Of a DNA stretch of 64,000 nt, positions 17,113 to 25,174 are shown piece after piece. The notes under the pieces are model-generated. The model worked only from the letters and a program-made list of their open reading frames with translations. It ran no database searches and was not told the origin of the DNA. Origin of the DNA: DASQGA01 sp963762085 (GTDB lineage Bacteria > Actinomycetota > Thermoleophilia > Gaiellales > Gaiellaceae); the NCBI GenBank assembly GCA_963762085.1, contig CAVXJD010000004.1, positions 223,629-287,628 on the forward strand. The letters run 5' to 3'. How positions within the stretch are numbered: the stretch's first letter is position 1; every line of letters starts with the position of its first letter. A program made the translations under genes and the position numbers.

Positions 17113-17756
17113 GTGAGCCCGTTCGCGTTCTCATCGCCGACGATCATGCGCCGACCCGCGCCGACCTTGCAGCCCTACTCACCGAGGACGGCCGCTTCGA
17201 CGTCTGCGCCCAGGCAGCCGACTCGCCGGCAGCGGTCGCGGCGGCCTGTGCCAGTCAGCCGGATCTGTGCCTCCTCGATGTCTGCATGCCGGGGAGCGGC
17301 GTCGCCGCGTGCTGGGAGATAACGTCTCGGCTTCCGACCACCAGGGTCGTCATGCTCACCGTCTCCCGGGACGACCGCGACCTCTTCGCGGCCCTGCGTT
17401 CGGGCGCCCACGGCTATCTCCTGAAGGACATGGACGAAGGCGTGATCCCCGACATGCTCATCAACGTGCATCAGGGCGAGGCGTCGCTTTCGCCTCCCCT
17501 CGTCAAGAGGGTAATCGTCGAGTTTCGCGACAGCGCTCCGCACCGGCGCACGCCGGTGGCCGAGCCCCCGTTCGATCATCTAACCAGCCGCGAGTGGCAG
17601 GTTCTCGAGCTCTTGCGGCTCGAGTTCAGCACCGCCGAAGTGGCGCGGAAGCTCTTCATCTCGAGAACGACCGTCCGTGATCATGTGGCTTCGATCACCA
17701 AGAAGCTCGGCGTGCACGATCGAGCGGCTGCCGTTCGCCTGCTCGAACGCACCTAA
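17109..17756 (+). CDS. NarL/FixJ-type response regulator
   Basis: A 215-residue regulator partnered with the kinase just upstream. The receiver domain has the acidic pair at VLIADDH and the phosphorylated Asp in LCLLDVCMPGSG. The C-terminal LuxR-type helix-turn-helix (LTSREWQVLELL, then TAEVARKLFISRTTVRDHV) binds DNA. ATG 17109 overlaps the kinase stop by 4 bp. A strong terminator follows at 17924. Confidence 0.93.
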   Translation: MSEPVRVLIADDHAPTRADLAALLTEDGRFDVCAQAADSPAAVAAACASQPDLCLLDVCMPGSGVAACWEITSRLPTTRVVMLTVSRDDRDLFAALRSGAHGYLLKDMDEGVIPDMLINVHQGEASLSPPLVKRVIVEFRDSAPHRRTPVAEPPFDHLTSREWQVLELLRLEFSTAEVARKLFISRTTVRDHVASITKKLGVHDRAAAVRLLERT

Positions 17757-17923
17757 GCGTCGAGCCATCTCGACGCCCTCGGGGCCGACAAACCCTTGCA
17801 AGAACCTGAGGTTAAGGCAGAGTCTTTACATAGCCAATCAGGTTTGGGCGAAGGATACGTTCGGCGCGATCGAGAGCCGGGCCGCCTTCACGCTCTAGCC
17901 AAGACTCCCACCTCCCCTCCAGA

Positions 17924-17947
17924 GCGGGGCTTCTTCGGAAGCCCCGC
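17924..17947 (+). terminator. Rho-independent terminator after the two-component operon
   Basis: A perfect 10-bp stem (17924-17933 with 17938-17947), a TTCG tetraloop, and a T-run (ATTTT) shortly after. It lies 168 bp past the response-regulator stop. The interval 17757-18053 holds nothing else I can identify. Confidence 0.8.
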
Positions 17948-18053
17948 CGTATTTTCACCTTCAATCCACCAGCGCGGCCCCTGTACGTCTCAGTCGAGGA
18001 TCCCGGCGCCACGAAGTTCAGGATCTTCCCCACAGCGCCGATGCTTGTTCGGC

Positions 18054-19007
18054 GTGTCCCGCTTCGCCAACCGCCTAGAGAGCTTCGCCTGGCCGATTCT
18101 GATCGCGGCCGTTTTGATCGCCCTATTCGTGGGCGCGTTGAGCACCTTGGAGCGGCGGGAGGCCGTTGATGCAGCGCGGTCTACCACGCTCGTCGAGCGC
18201 ATCGCAAGCGAGGCCTACCGCATGAGCGCGGTTGAATGGCAGGCGGTCGCCGAGCGACGCGTCAGCGCCGAGCTCGCGCGGGAGCTTGATGCCAGTCAGG
18301 CTGATGTCGAGACTGCATTCTCGGAGCTCGTGCGCGTCGACGCTCAGCATGGGGCGTCTCGCCTGGCGAAGCCGTACAAGCAATACGTGGCCGCGGCCGA
18401 CGAGGAACTTCGTCTAATCGACTCCGGCCTTCTGGATAAAGCCACTGCGCTCGACGAAGAGCGTGTAGACCCAGCTTTTGGGGCGCTGCATGAAACCCTC
18501 TCGGCGGAGCTCACCAAGCACAGGGAGATCGAGCGCTCTCTGAACGCGGATGCGGACATCGCATCTGCCGTTCTTCTTGTTGTCGCGGTCCTCCTAGTAG
18601 GTCTTCTCGTCTGGCAGTACGAGCTTCAGCGTCGTGCCGTGCGAAAGGAACGTCTTCAAAGCGCGCAGCTGCGCGCTTTCGATCGCATGAAGGACGACTT
18701 CGTCGCGTCGATCTCGCACGAGCTTCGAACTCCCTTGACCTCGATCCGGGGATACGTCGAGCTCCTCCGCGACGGCGAGGCCGGTGAGCTCACTGAGCGG
18801 CAGGAAGGATTCCTCGAGATCGTCGACCGAAACTCTGATCGTCTCCAAAACATCGTCGCGGACCTTCTTTTCGTTGCCCAAGTCGATGCAGGCCAGCTCT
18901 CACTTGAGCGCAGCGAGGTGGACCTAGCCGCTGTCGTTGCCGAATCCGTCGCGTTCGAAGCTGGGGATGATCCAGCGGTTCCCGCCCCCGCCAGCGGTTT
19001 TGCCTAG
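18054..19007 (+). pseudogene. Sensor histidine kinase truncated before its ATPase domain
   Basis: The product (317 residues from GTG 18054) has TM1 (ESFAWPILIAAVLIALFVGA), an extracytoplasmic CHASE3-like helical domain, TM2 near residue 185, and an intact HisKA domain with ASISHELRTPLTSIRGYVEL. It continues to VDLAAVVAESV, where the HATPase domain should begin, and then runs into the ~140-bp repeat at 18969 and stops. The whole catalytic ATPase domain is missing, so it cannot autophosphorylate. The break coincides with the repeat edge, so recombination at the tRNA-Trp duplication most likely removed it. No response regulator follows. It could still be made as a dimeric sensor fragment. Confidence 0.8.
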
Positions 19008-19110
19008 CCGGGAGGGAGCCGGCCAAACCCGCTGGCCATGCGGGTTTTCGGCTCGTCTAGAGAGGGACAGGGCCGGAGACTCAACTCTCGACCCCCGGTT
19101 TGAAGACCAG
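18969..19110. repeat. Copy A of a ~140-bp repeat containing a decayed tRNA-Trp 3' part
   Basis: This segment matches 20226-20371 almost base for base. It contains the tRNA-Trp terminator hairpin and, at 19068-19110 (minus strand), the 3' portion of tRNA-Trp with small deletions in the T arm and anticodon arm. The 5' half of the tRNA is absent. It looks like an old attachment-site or duplication scar. Its left edge is exactly where the histidine kinase at 18054 loses its sequence. Confidence 0.85.
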
Positions 19111-19127
19111 TAGCGAAGCGAGGAACG

Positions 19128-19319
19128 ATGCGGGACACCGCTCCGTGTGGGACACGAAGCGGGACGGTCACCGGCGCCCGGACCGAGAAAGTCGTCGAGT
19201 TCTCCTTCGAGCGGGAGGCGGCCGAGGAGATGATCCGTGAGGTTAGGGAGGACGAGCCGATGCTGGCGGAGGAGCTGCGGGTCGGAAGTCGAGCTCAATT
19301 AGGCCTCAGGTGCTTCTAG
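19128..19319 (+). CDS. Small ORF of doubtful status between the two repeats
   Basis: A 63-codon frame. The middle part (TEKVVEFSFEREAAEEMIRE and on to EELRVG) looks protein-like and charged; the first ~18 residues overlap GGGACA-type repeats and look random. It may be a gene fragment left by the event that duplicated tRNA-Trp. No ribosome-binding site is evident, and its end overlaps the converging lipoprotein gene by 4 bp. Confidence 0.3.
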   Translation: MRDTAPCGTRSGTVTGARTEKVVEFSFEREAAEEMIREVREDEPMLAEELRVGSRAQLGLRCF

Positions 19320-19948
19320 CACCAGCTGCCGCAGTCAACCCGCTTCCACACGTGACCGGGGTAACTGACGGCAATTGCCCAACCGGCAGCGCTGAACTCG
19401 AATGGGTGCGCCAAAGCCTCCTCCTTCATGGCTGGCGTCTCTACCGGAGAGAGTGACAGGGTGTCGCCCTTTACCTCGTACTGAAACACGGCGCCGGTAT
19501 CCGTATTCCCAATCCGGAAGCGTCCGTCGTCGATGATCTCGTAGCTGCCGTCATCCACCGGGTTCTCGTTCGCGTCAAGGGAGCCGAACGCGCCCTCCTC
19601 GTCGAAGAAGTGGTAGTGAACGAACGGCTTGGCGCCCTCGCACACGTCGTCCTTTTGCGCCAGTTGCCCGGGGGGTACGTCGGGGAAATAGTCGCCTACG
19701 ACAGAAGGCGCGAGCGCTCCGAGGCCCGCGCCCTCGAGCGCCTTCACCAGTTCGGGGCACTTGTTCACGCGCTTCCATCTTCCGACGAGCGCGGGAGTGG
19801 GGGTTGCCGTCTCAGCGGTCGTTGAACTCGTGTCCGTAGTCGTGGAGCCGCTGGAGGGCTGCTCTCCTGCCGACGTTGATCCGTTCGAACCACATCCCCC
19901 TGCGAGGATGGCTAAGCCGACGAGCAAGGGCCAGATCACGGGCTTCAA
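19316..19948 (-). CDS. Secreted lipoprotein of unknown function
   Basis: A 210-residue product from TTG 19948, chosen because AAAGGGAG lies 8 nt upstream and the resulting signal peptide is ideal (KPVIWPLLVGLAILAGGC, lipobox LAGGC). A Ser/Thr-rich linker follows, then a folded domain of about 150 residues beginning GRWKRVNKCPELVKALE and ending in a Cys-rich VWKRVDCGSWC. The domain looks like a small beta-rich, lipocalin-like fold (DGSYEIIDDGRFRIG), but I do not recognise it. It is the only solid gene between the two tRNA-Trp repeats, so it is a candidate cargo gene. Confidence 0.75.
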   Translation of the reverse strand: MKPVIWPLLVGLAILAGGCGSNGSTSAGEQPSSGSTTTDTSSTTAETATPTPALVGRWKRVNKCPELVKALEGAGLGALAPSVVGDYFPDVPPGQLAQKDDVCEGAKPFVHYHFFDEEGAFGSLDANENPVDDGSYEIIDDGRFRIGNTDTGAVFQYEVKGDTLSLSPVETPAMKEEALAHPFEFSAAGWAIAVSYPGHVWKRVDCGSWC

Positions 19949-20225
19949 TGGCGATGCTCCCTTTAGTAGAGATGCTTGGGCGAGCAATCCTCAAGCTTCA
20001 GGTGGCCGATTACAAGATGGACTCGTGGTTCAGTGACCGCCTAGCACCCTCCGCTGTCTCCGAACCGGGGGCAACTAGCGGGCGCCTGCAACTGCTCAGT
20101 GAATGTCCGCCCAGCGCATCAGCACCTCGGCCGCCGGCAAGAGCGTGCGGCTGTCGAGCAGACCCGCGCTCCGCCTCCATCCCAGCGTCCTCTGAAGAGG
20201 TCGCGTGCGGGACAATGCGGGACAC

Positions 20226-20371
20226 GATCCAGCGGTTCCTGCCCCCGCCAGCGATTTTGCCTAGCCGCAAGGGAGCCAGCCAAACCCGCTGACCATGCGG
20301 GTTTTCGGCTCGTCTAGAGGGACAGGGCCGGAGAGACTCGAACTCTCAACCCCCGGTTTTGGAGACCGGTG
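20226..20371. repeat. Copy B of the ~140-bp repeat, overlapping intact tRNA-Trp
   Basis: Direct repeat of 18969-19110, differing at scattered positions and by a few short indels. It contains the 3' two-thirds of functional tRNA-Trp, its terminator and about 60 bp further downstream of the tRNA. Just outside its left edge lie two copies of TGCGGGACA; the same motif recurs 18 bp outside the right edge of copy A. Confidence 0.85.
20283..20303 (-). terminator. Terminator of tRNA-Trp
   Basis: A 7-bp stem (AACCCGC with GCGGGTT) and 7-nt loop lie about 20 bp past the tRNA-Trp 3' end on the minus strand. The same hairpin is kept in repeat copy A near 19025-19046. Confidence 0.6.
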
Positions 20372-20395
20372 CTCTGCCAATTGAGCTACGGCCCT
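20323..20395 (-). tRNA. tRNA-Trp (anticodon CCA)
   Basis: A 73-nt cloverleaf on the minus strand: acceptor AGGGCCG/CGGCCCT, D arm GCTC..GAGC, anticodon stem CCGGT/ACCGG with loop CTCCAAA (anticodon CCA), T arm GAGAG/CTCTC with loop TTCGAGT, discriminator G. CCA is not encoded. Confidence 0.97.
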
Positions 20396-20447
20396 CGGCT
20401 CGAACAGTGTAGCCCGGCGCTTCGGCGGCCTCACTAGACTTCGGCCG

Positions 20448-20621
20448 GTGGCGCGAGGTCGCAGACCGTCTTTGGGAGCGCTCTTCCTGCTCCTCGCGGC
20501 CTGCTTCGCGGGCATGGCGGTCTGGGCGGCCCGGGCGGGGGGAGGAGCCTGGATCATCGCGGCCGCTGCAGGTCTCCTCGCACTCTGGCTGGGCGAGCAG
20601 GCCTTTCGCGCACTGCGCTAA
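20448..20621 (+). CDS. Small two-helix membrane protein
   Basis: A 57-residue frame from GTG 20448: a basic start (ARGRRPSLG), a hydrophobic helix (ALFLLLAACFAGMAVWAA), a glycine turn, a second helix (WIIAAAAGLLALWLGEQAF) and a short basic tail. TAGACT at 20435-20440 lies 7 nt before the GTG, fitting a leaderless mRNA. It sits between tRNA-Trp and the sigma factor. Function unknown. Confidence 0.6.
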   Translation: MARGRRPSLGALFLLLAACFAGMAVWAARAGGGAWIIAAAAGLLALWLGEQAFRALR

Positions 20622-20666
20622 GCCCTCCCAGAAGGGTCAAGCATCTGCGCGCCGTATGCTCTGCAC

Positions 20667-21455
20667 GTGGTCGAACGCCAGGAGGACACGCAGGCGCTCT
20701 GGCGCCAGTTCAAGCGGAACGGCGACCGGGTGCTGCGCGACCGGCTCATCCTCACCTACGCCCCGCTCGTCAAGTACGTCGCGGGCCGGCTGGGGAGCGG
20801 CTTGCCCGCTCATGTCGAGGAGGGTGACCTGGTCTCGTATGGGCTCCTCGGTCTGATCGGCGCGATCGAGCGCTTCGACCCGGAGCGGGACATCAAGTTC
20901 GAGACCTACGCGATCTCGCGCATCAAGGGGTCGATCATCGACGAGCTCCGCTCGATGGACTGGGTTCCGCGCTCGGTGCGGGCACGGGCACGCGACATCG
21001 AGCGTGCGATCGCCGAGCTCGAGCGGAAGATGATGCGCGCTCCGAACGACGAGGAGATTGCCGCCAAGCTCGGGATCACGGAGGAGGAGTTCCAGGAGTC
21101 CCTGCTCGAGATCTCCCGCTCGTCGATCGCCGCCCTCGACGAGCTGTGGTCGAGCTCGGTCAGCGGCGACCCGGTCGCTCTGATCGACACGCTCGAGGAT
21201 CCGGACGCTCCGGAGCCCCAGGCGGCCATGTCCCAGACGGAGCTTCGTGAGGCGCTCGGAGAGGCGATCGCGCGACTGCCGGAGCGGGAGAAGCTCGTGG
21301 TGACGCTCTACTACTACGAGGAGCTCACGCTGCGCGAGATCGGGGAGGTGCTCGGAGTGACCGAGTCTCGCGTCTCCCAGCTCCACACGAAGGCGATCCT
21401 GAGGCTCAAGGCCCGTCTGGGCGGCGGTGCCCAGCGCGCTGTCGCCGACGTGTAG
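20667..21455 (+). CDS. FliA/WhiG-type alternative sigma factor
   Basis: A 262-residue sigma factor of the group 3 (sigma-28-like) type, lacking region 1.1. Region 2 is LILTYAPLVKYVAGRLGSGL and EEGDLVSYGLLGLIGAIERF; region 3 includes DWVPRSVRARARDIERAIAE; region 4 is LPEREKLVVTLYYYEELTLR with the helix-turn-helix GEVLGVTESRVSQLH. GTG 20667 is used; TATGCT lies 6 nt upstream. In relatives these factors drive flagellar genes or sporulation; no flagellar gene is visible here. The EF-G-like gene follows by 30 bp. Confidence 0.9.
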   Translation: MVERQEDTQALWRQFKRNGDRVLRDRLILTYAPLVKYVAGRLGSGLPAHVEEGDLVSYGLLGLIGAIERFDPERDIKFETYAISRIKGSIIDELRSMDWVPRSVRARARDIERAIAELERKMMRAPNDEEIAAKLGITEEEFQESLLEISRSSIAALDELWSSSVSGDPVALIDTLEDPDAPEPQAAMSQTELREALGEAIARLPEREKLVVTLYYYEELTLREIGEVLGVTESRVSQLHTKAILRLKARLGGGAQRAVADV

Positions 21456-21485
21456 GTGCCGGGCAGTCGCTAGACTCGCCCCTCC

Positions 21486-23540
21486 ATGACCTCATACGAG
21501 CCGAGCAAGATCCGCAACGTCGCGGTCATCGGTCACCGAGGCACCGGCAAGACCTCGCTCGTCGAGGCGTTGCTCTTCCAGGGGGGCGCGGTCAACCGGC
21601 TCGGGACGGTCGAGCAGCAGACGACGGTGTCCGACTGGGAAGAGGAGGAGCACAAGCGCCAGATGTCGCTTGCCGCCTCGCTCTGTCATCTCGAGTGGCA
21701 GGGGCGGAAGATCAACATCCTCGACACGCCCGGCGACCCCGGGTTCCAGGCCGACACGATCGCCGCGCTCCACGTGGTCGAGGGCGCGATCGTCGTCGTG
21801 AGCGCGGTCGCGGGGGTGGAGGTGCAGACCACCCGATCCTGGGAGCGCTGCGACGAGCTCGGAATCTCCCGGCTCATCCTCGTCAACATGCTCGACCGCG
21901 AGCGGGCCGACTTCTTCGGGGCCTATGAGCAGCTGCGCGAGCAGCTCTCGGAGCGTTGCGTGGCAATCGAGATTCCGATTGGCCAGGAGCACGAGCTATC
22001 GGGGGTTATCGACCTGCTTCACATGCGCGCGTACGACTCGCCCGAGGGCGAGAAGGAGGGCGAACCGAAGGAGATTCCAGAGGAGCTTGCCGCCCAGGCG
22101 GCCGAATACCGCGAGAAGCTCGTCGACGCGGTCGTCGAGACGGACGAGAAGGTGATGGAGCGCTACCTCGAAGGGGAGGAGATCACCGGTGACGAGCTTG
22201 CCGGAGCGCTGAAGAACGCCGTCGCGCGGAGGGAGCTCTTCCCGGTCGCGTGCGGTGCCGCGACGAAGAATCTCGGCGCAGCCGCCCTCCTCGACCTCCT
22301 CGTCGAGGGCGTGCCCTCTCCGGCCAAGAAGCCGCTGGAGATCGCACAATCGAACGGCGGCACGTCTGCGTTCGTCTTCAAGACACTGGCGGACCCATTC
22401 GCAGGGCGAATCACGTTGTTCCGTGTGCTCTCTGGGCAGCTGAAGGGCGATTCCACCCTGGTGAATGCCCGAACCCGAAGTAAGGAGAGGGTCGGCCAGC
22501 TCCTGGAGCTCCAGGGCAAGGATCACACCTCGACGGAGGCGTTCGAAGCCGGCGACATCGGGGCGGTCGCGAAGCTGAAAGAGACGGCGACCGGGGACTT
22601 GCTTCTCTCGGACGATCAGCCGGTCGAGCTCCCGAGCCTCGACCTTCCGCAGCCGGTCATGAGCTTCGCGATCACGCCCAAGGCAAAGGGCGACGAGGAG
22701 AAGATGGGGCAGGCCCTCCGGCGGCTCGCCGAGGAGGACCAGACGCTCGTCCTGCGCCGTGACGAACAGACGGGCGAGCAGCTGCTCGCGGGCATGAGCC
22801 AGATGCACGTCGAGGTCGCTGTGGAGCGCATGAAGCGGCGCTTCAGCGTCGACGTCGAGCTGCACCAGCCGCGCGTCCCGTACCTCGAGACCATTCGCAA
22901 GGAATCGCGGGCCCAGGGCCGCTACAAGAAGCAGACCGGCGGTCGCGGCCAGTTCGGCGATTGCCACATCGTCCTCGAGCCCCTCGAGGGCCGGGTCGGC
23001 TACGAGTTCGTCGACAAGATCGTCGGCGGCGTCATCCCGCAGAGCTTCCGGCCTGCGGTCGACAAGGGGATCCAGGAGGCAATGGTGCACGGCGAACTCG
23101 CCGGTGCCCCGGTCCAGGGTGTGCGCGTGAAACTCGTGGACGGCTCGTACCACACCGTCGACTCCTCCGAGATGGCCTTCAAGATCGCGGGCTCGCTGGC
23201 GTTCAAGGCGGCATACGAGAAGGCAGACCCCGTGCTGCTCGAGCCGATCATGCAACTCGAAGCGACCGTTCCCGACGAGAGCGTCGGCACCGTGAACGGC
23301 GACCTGAACTCCCGTCGAGGGAGGCTTCAGGGGATGGACGCGCGAGGCGGGATGACACTGATTCGCGCCGAGGTCCCGATGTCCGAGATCCTCACGTATT
23401 CGCAGTCACTGACATCGATGACCGGCGGTCGCGGCGACTATTCGGTCACGTTCCTCCGGTACGAGGAGGTGCCCGCGCACGTCGCCGAGCGAATCGTCGA
23501 GCAGGTCAAGCGCGAGCGCGAGGAGGCGAAGGCGTCGTAG
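21486..23540 (+). CDS. EF-G-like translation GTPase (EF-G2 type) with altered G3 and G4
   Basis: A 684-residue protein colinear with EF-G: G domain, domain II (FAGRITLFRVLSGQL), domain III (EDQTLVLRRDEQTGEQLL), domain IV (KKQTGGRGQFGDCHIVLEPL) and domain V (RGRLQGMDARGG). The P-loop is normal (GHRGTGKTS). Two motifs are not: G3 reads DTPGDPGF where EF-G has DTPGHVDF, so the catalytic His is Asp; G4 reads NMLD where NKxD is expected, so Lys is Met. Such EF-G2 paralogues are common in actinobacteria and their role in translation is unsettled. Slow or altered GTP turnover is likely (inference). TAGACT 9 nt before the ATG suggests a leaderless mRNA. Confidence 0.9.
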   Translation: MTSYEPSKIRNVAVIGHRGTGKTSLVEALLFQGGAVNRLGTVEQQTTVSDWEEEEHKRQMSLAASLCHLEWQGRKINILDTPGDPGFQADTIAALHVVEGAIVVVSAVAGVEVQTTRSWERCDELGISRLILVNMLDRERADFFGAYEQLREQLSERCVAIEIPIGQEHELSGVIDLLHMRAYDSPEGEKEGEPKEIPEELAAQAAEYREKLVDAVVETDEKVMERYLEGEEITGDELAGALKNAVARRELFPVACGAATKNLGAAALLDLLVEGVPSPAKKPLEIAQSNGGTSAFVFKTLADPFAGRITLFRVLSGQLKGDSTLVNARTRSKERVGQLLELQGKDHTSTEAFEAGDIGAVAKLKETATGDLLLSDDQPVELPSLDLPQPVMSFAITPKAKGDEEKMGQALRRLAEEDQTLVLRRDEQTGEQLLAGMSQMHVEVAVERMKRRFSVDVELHQPRVPYLETIRKESRAQGRYKKQTGGRGQFGDCHIVLEPLEGRVGYEFVDKIVGGVIPQSFRPAVDKGIQEAMVHGELAGAPVQGVRVKLVDGSYHTVDSSEMAFKIAGSLAFKAAYEKADPVLLEPIMQLEATVPDESVGTVNGDLNSRRGRLQGMDARGGMTLIRAEVPMSEILTYSQSLTSMTGGRGDYSVTFLRYEEVPAHVAERIVEQVKREREEAKAS

Positions 23541-23542
23541 CC

Positions 23543-24172
23543 ATGAGCGCCGTCATCAGGAAGCAGGACACCTTCCGGACCTGCGCCGTCTGCAACCGCA
23601 CGCTTCTCATGGGGGAGCGTGCCTCGCGTTTCAGTCCACACGGGAACGACCAATGGGTCGATGTCTGCGCGCTCTGCACAGACGTTGCGAACGAGTACGG
23701 CTGGCTGAGAGAAGGAACGCCGACCACACCCCTGGTCTCCGAGGCCCCGCGCCGCCGCCGGCGCTTTCGCGGATTCGGGCTCGGCGCTGCTCTCGACACG
23801 CGTCGGCACGAGCCCCAACCGACCTTCTCGGAGCCGGTGCTTCGGCGCCTCTCGGAGCCGGAGCAGGCGATGGTCGAGGCCGCCGACCTCTTCAACGAGA
23901 GCGCCTACCGGCGCACGATTGCCGGTATCGCCAAGAGCCTGGGGCAGGCCAGGGTGAGCTTCCTGCCGCTCTCCGGCACGAACACCGAGGTCGTCCTCAC
24001 GGTCGCATGGGACATCTCGTGGTACCAGTACCGCGTCGTGTTCGATTCGCAGCAGCCCGTGCGTCTGGCGGAGCGGGGCTACGAGCTGGATGAGCTGGAC
24101 GAACGGTTCAAAGGCTGGAACGGCCACCTCGCCGAAGACGGGCGCGTCACGCCAGACATCCCGAAGCTCTGA
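23543..24172 (+). CDS. Zinc-ribbon protein of unknown function
   Basis: A 209-residue protein starting 2 bp after the EF-G-like stop. The N-terminus has a treble-clef-like pair CAVC and CALC (residues about 14-17 and 42-45) likely to bind zinc. A basic hinge (RRRRRFRGF) and a C-terminal domain of about 110 residues follow, including SWYQYRVVFDSQQPVRLAER. I do not recognise the family. The tight linkage suggests work alongside the EF-G-like GTPase (inference). Confidence 0.75.
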   Translation: MSAVIRKQDTFRTCAVCNRTLLMGERASRFSPHGNDQWVDVCALCTDVANEYGWLREGTPTTPLVSEAPRRRRRFRGFGLGAALDTRRHEPQPTFSEPVLRRLSEPEQAMVEAADLFNESAYRRTIAGIAKSLGQARVSFLPLSGTNTEVVLTVAWDISWYQYRVVFDSQQPVRLAERGYELDELDERFKGWNGHLAEDGRVTPDIPKL

Positions 24173-24241
24173 TCGACCGTTCGGCGCGAACTGTCGGACG
24201 GCAGTGCGTCGCTCCTCCAATCCCTCCTAGGATGCGCTCAT

Positions 24242-24466
24242 ATGATCTATTGCGTCGTCCCTGCCGAGCTCGAGAATCAGCTGTTCGCAAAGCTCGTCGA
24301 GCATTACAAGGACAACGAGAATGTGACCGTGATCATTGACCGGCGCTCGGGCCCGGACCGGCGGAATGCGGCCGCGAACGCTCCCGGCGGGAAGCGCCAG
24401 GTCCGCGACCGCCGGCGCTCCCGTATCCCCGGGACGTTTCCGGCCACCGACGCGCCCGACGATTGA
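24242..24466 (+). CDS. Small charged protein of unknown function
   Basis: 74 residues. The first half looks folded (MIYCVVPAELENQLFAKLVE); the second is rich in Arg with two DRR-type motifs (DRRSGPDRR and RDRRRSR). TAGGAT lies 7 nt before ATG 24242, consistent with a leaderless mRNA. The stop overlaps the TTG start of the next gene. Confidence 0.6.
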   Translation: MIYCVVPAELENQLFAKLVEHYKDNENVTVIIDRRSGPDRRNAAANAPGGKRQVRDRRRSRIPGTFPATDAPDD

Positions 24467-24792
24467 TCGTCAGGCTCGTCCTCTGGAGTCTGGCGGACTC
24501 GAAGACGACGATCGAGGAGCTCCGTCGATTTCTCCGTGACGAGTTCGTCGACCAGTTCGAAGACGTACCGGGGCTCCGCTTGAAAGCGTGGATCTCGGAC
24601 GAGGTAACCGAGCGTTGGGGGGCGGTGTACTTCTGGGAGTCGCGGGAGGCAGCCGACCAGGTGCTGCCGAGCCGCGTCCGCGAGTTGATCGGCAAGGACC
24701 CCGACATTGGGGAGGAGTTCGAGGTCGAGGCGACCATCGAGGGTCACTTCGACTTCGCGGAGCTCTCGCGGCTCGGCCTCGCGTTCGAGTAG
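24463..24792 (+). CDS. Dimeric alpha/beta-barrel protein, YdhR-like
   Basis: 109 residues from TTG 24463, overlapping the previous stop as TTGA. The order of strands and helices (RLVLWSLADSKTTIEELRRF, then LRLKAWISDEVTERWGAVYFW, then ESREAADQVLPSRVREL) matches small ferredoxin-like monooxygenase-fold proteins of the YdhR/antibiotic-monooxygenase type. No cofactor residues are evident, and the function is unknown. Confidence 0.6.
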   Translation: MIVRLVLWSLADSKTTIEELRRFLRDEFVDQFEDVPGLRLKAWISDEVTERWGAVYFWESREAADQVLPSRVRELIGKDPDIGEEFEVEATIEGHFDFAELSRLGLAFE

Positions 24793-24801
24793 CGCCAGCC
24801 T

Positions 24802-25071
24802 CTAAGTCTCGACGTCCGGGTCGATCTCGTCTGCGCGACGGGCGTGAGACTGGGCAACCTGCCGCTCCTCTCTCGCGCGCTCCGCCTGCTCCTCCGCGAG
24901 CGCTTCCCGTTCCGCGGCCTTTCGAGCACGCGCCTCCGCTTCTCCGCGCAGCTCTCCCGCTTCCTCGCGCCGGCTCTCGAGCCTCTTCTCACGTCCCTTT
25001 ATCGCTGCGAAGAGGAGAAGCACTAGGACGACGACTACCGCAACGATCACGATGATCAGCCAGGTTTCCAC
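24802..25071 (-). CDS. Single-pass membrane protein with charged coiled-coil tail
   Basis: 89 residues from GTG 25071, chosen for the GGAAGGAATGCC site just upstream. An N-terminal helix (TWLIIVIVAVVVVLVLLLFA) is followed by about 60 residues very rich in Glu, Arg and Ala in heptad-like order (EAEARARKAAEREALAEEQA). It is likely membrane-anchored with a cytoplasmic coiled coil. Function unknown. It converges with the YdhR-like gene. Confidence 0.65.
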   Translation of the reverse strand: METWLIIVIVAVVVVLVLLLFAAIKGREKRLESRREEAGELRGEAEARARKAAEREALAEEQAERAREERQVAQSHARRADEIDPDVET

Positions 25072-25174
25072 GGCATTCCTTCCGTCGATTCGTTTCCCCC
25101 GGTAGGCGTCATACCCGTGTCCGGCGGCGTGAACACCCTGGATAGGATGGGCTGAAATCGACCAGGGGAGCCAG

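Noticed and set aside
17796..18053. Upstream extension of the truncated histidine kinase
   Set aside because: The open frame crosses the terminator hairpin at 17924-17947 and shows no kinase-like sequence before the first TM helix; GTG 18054 is the better start.
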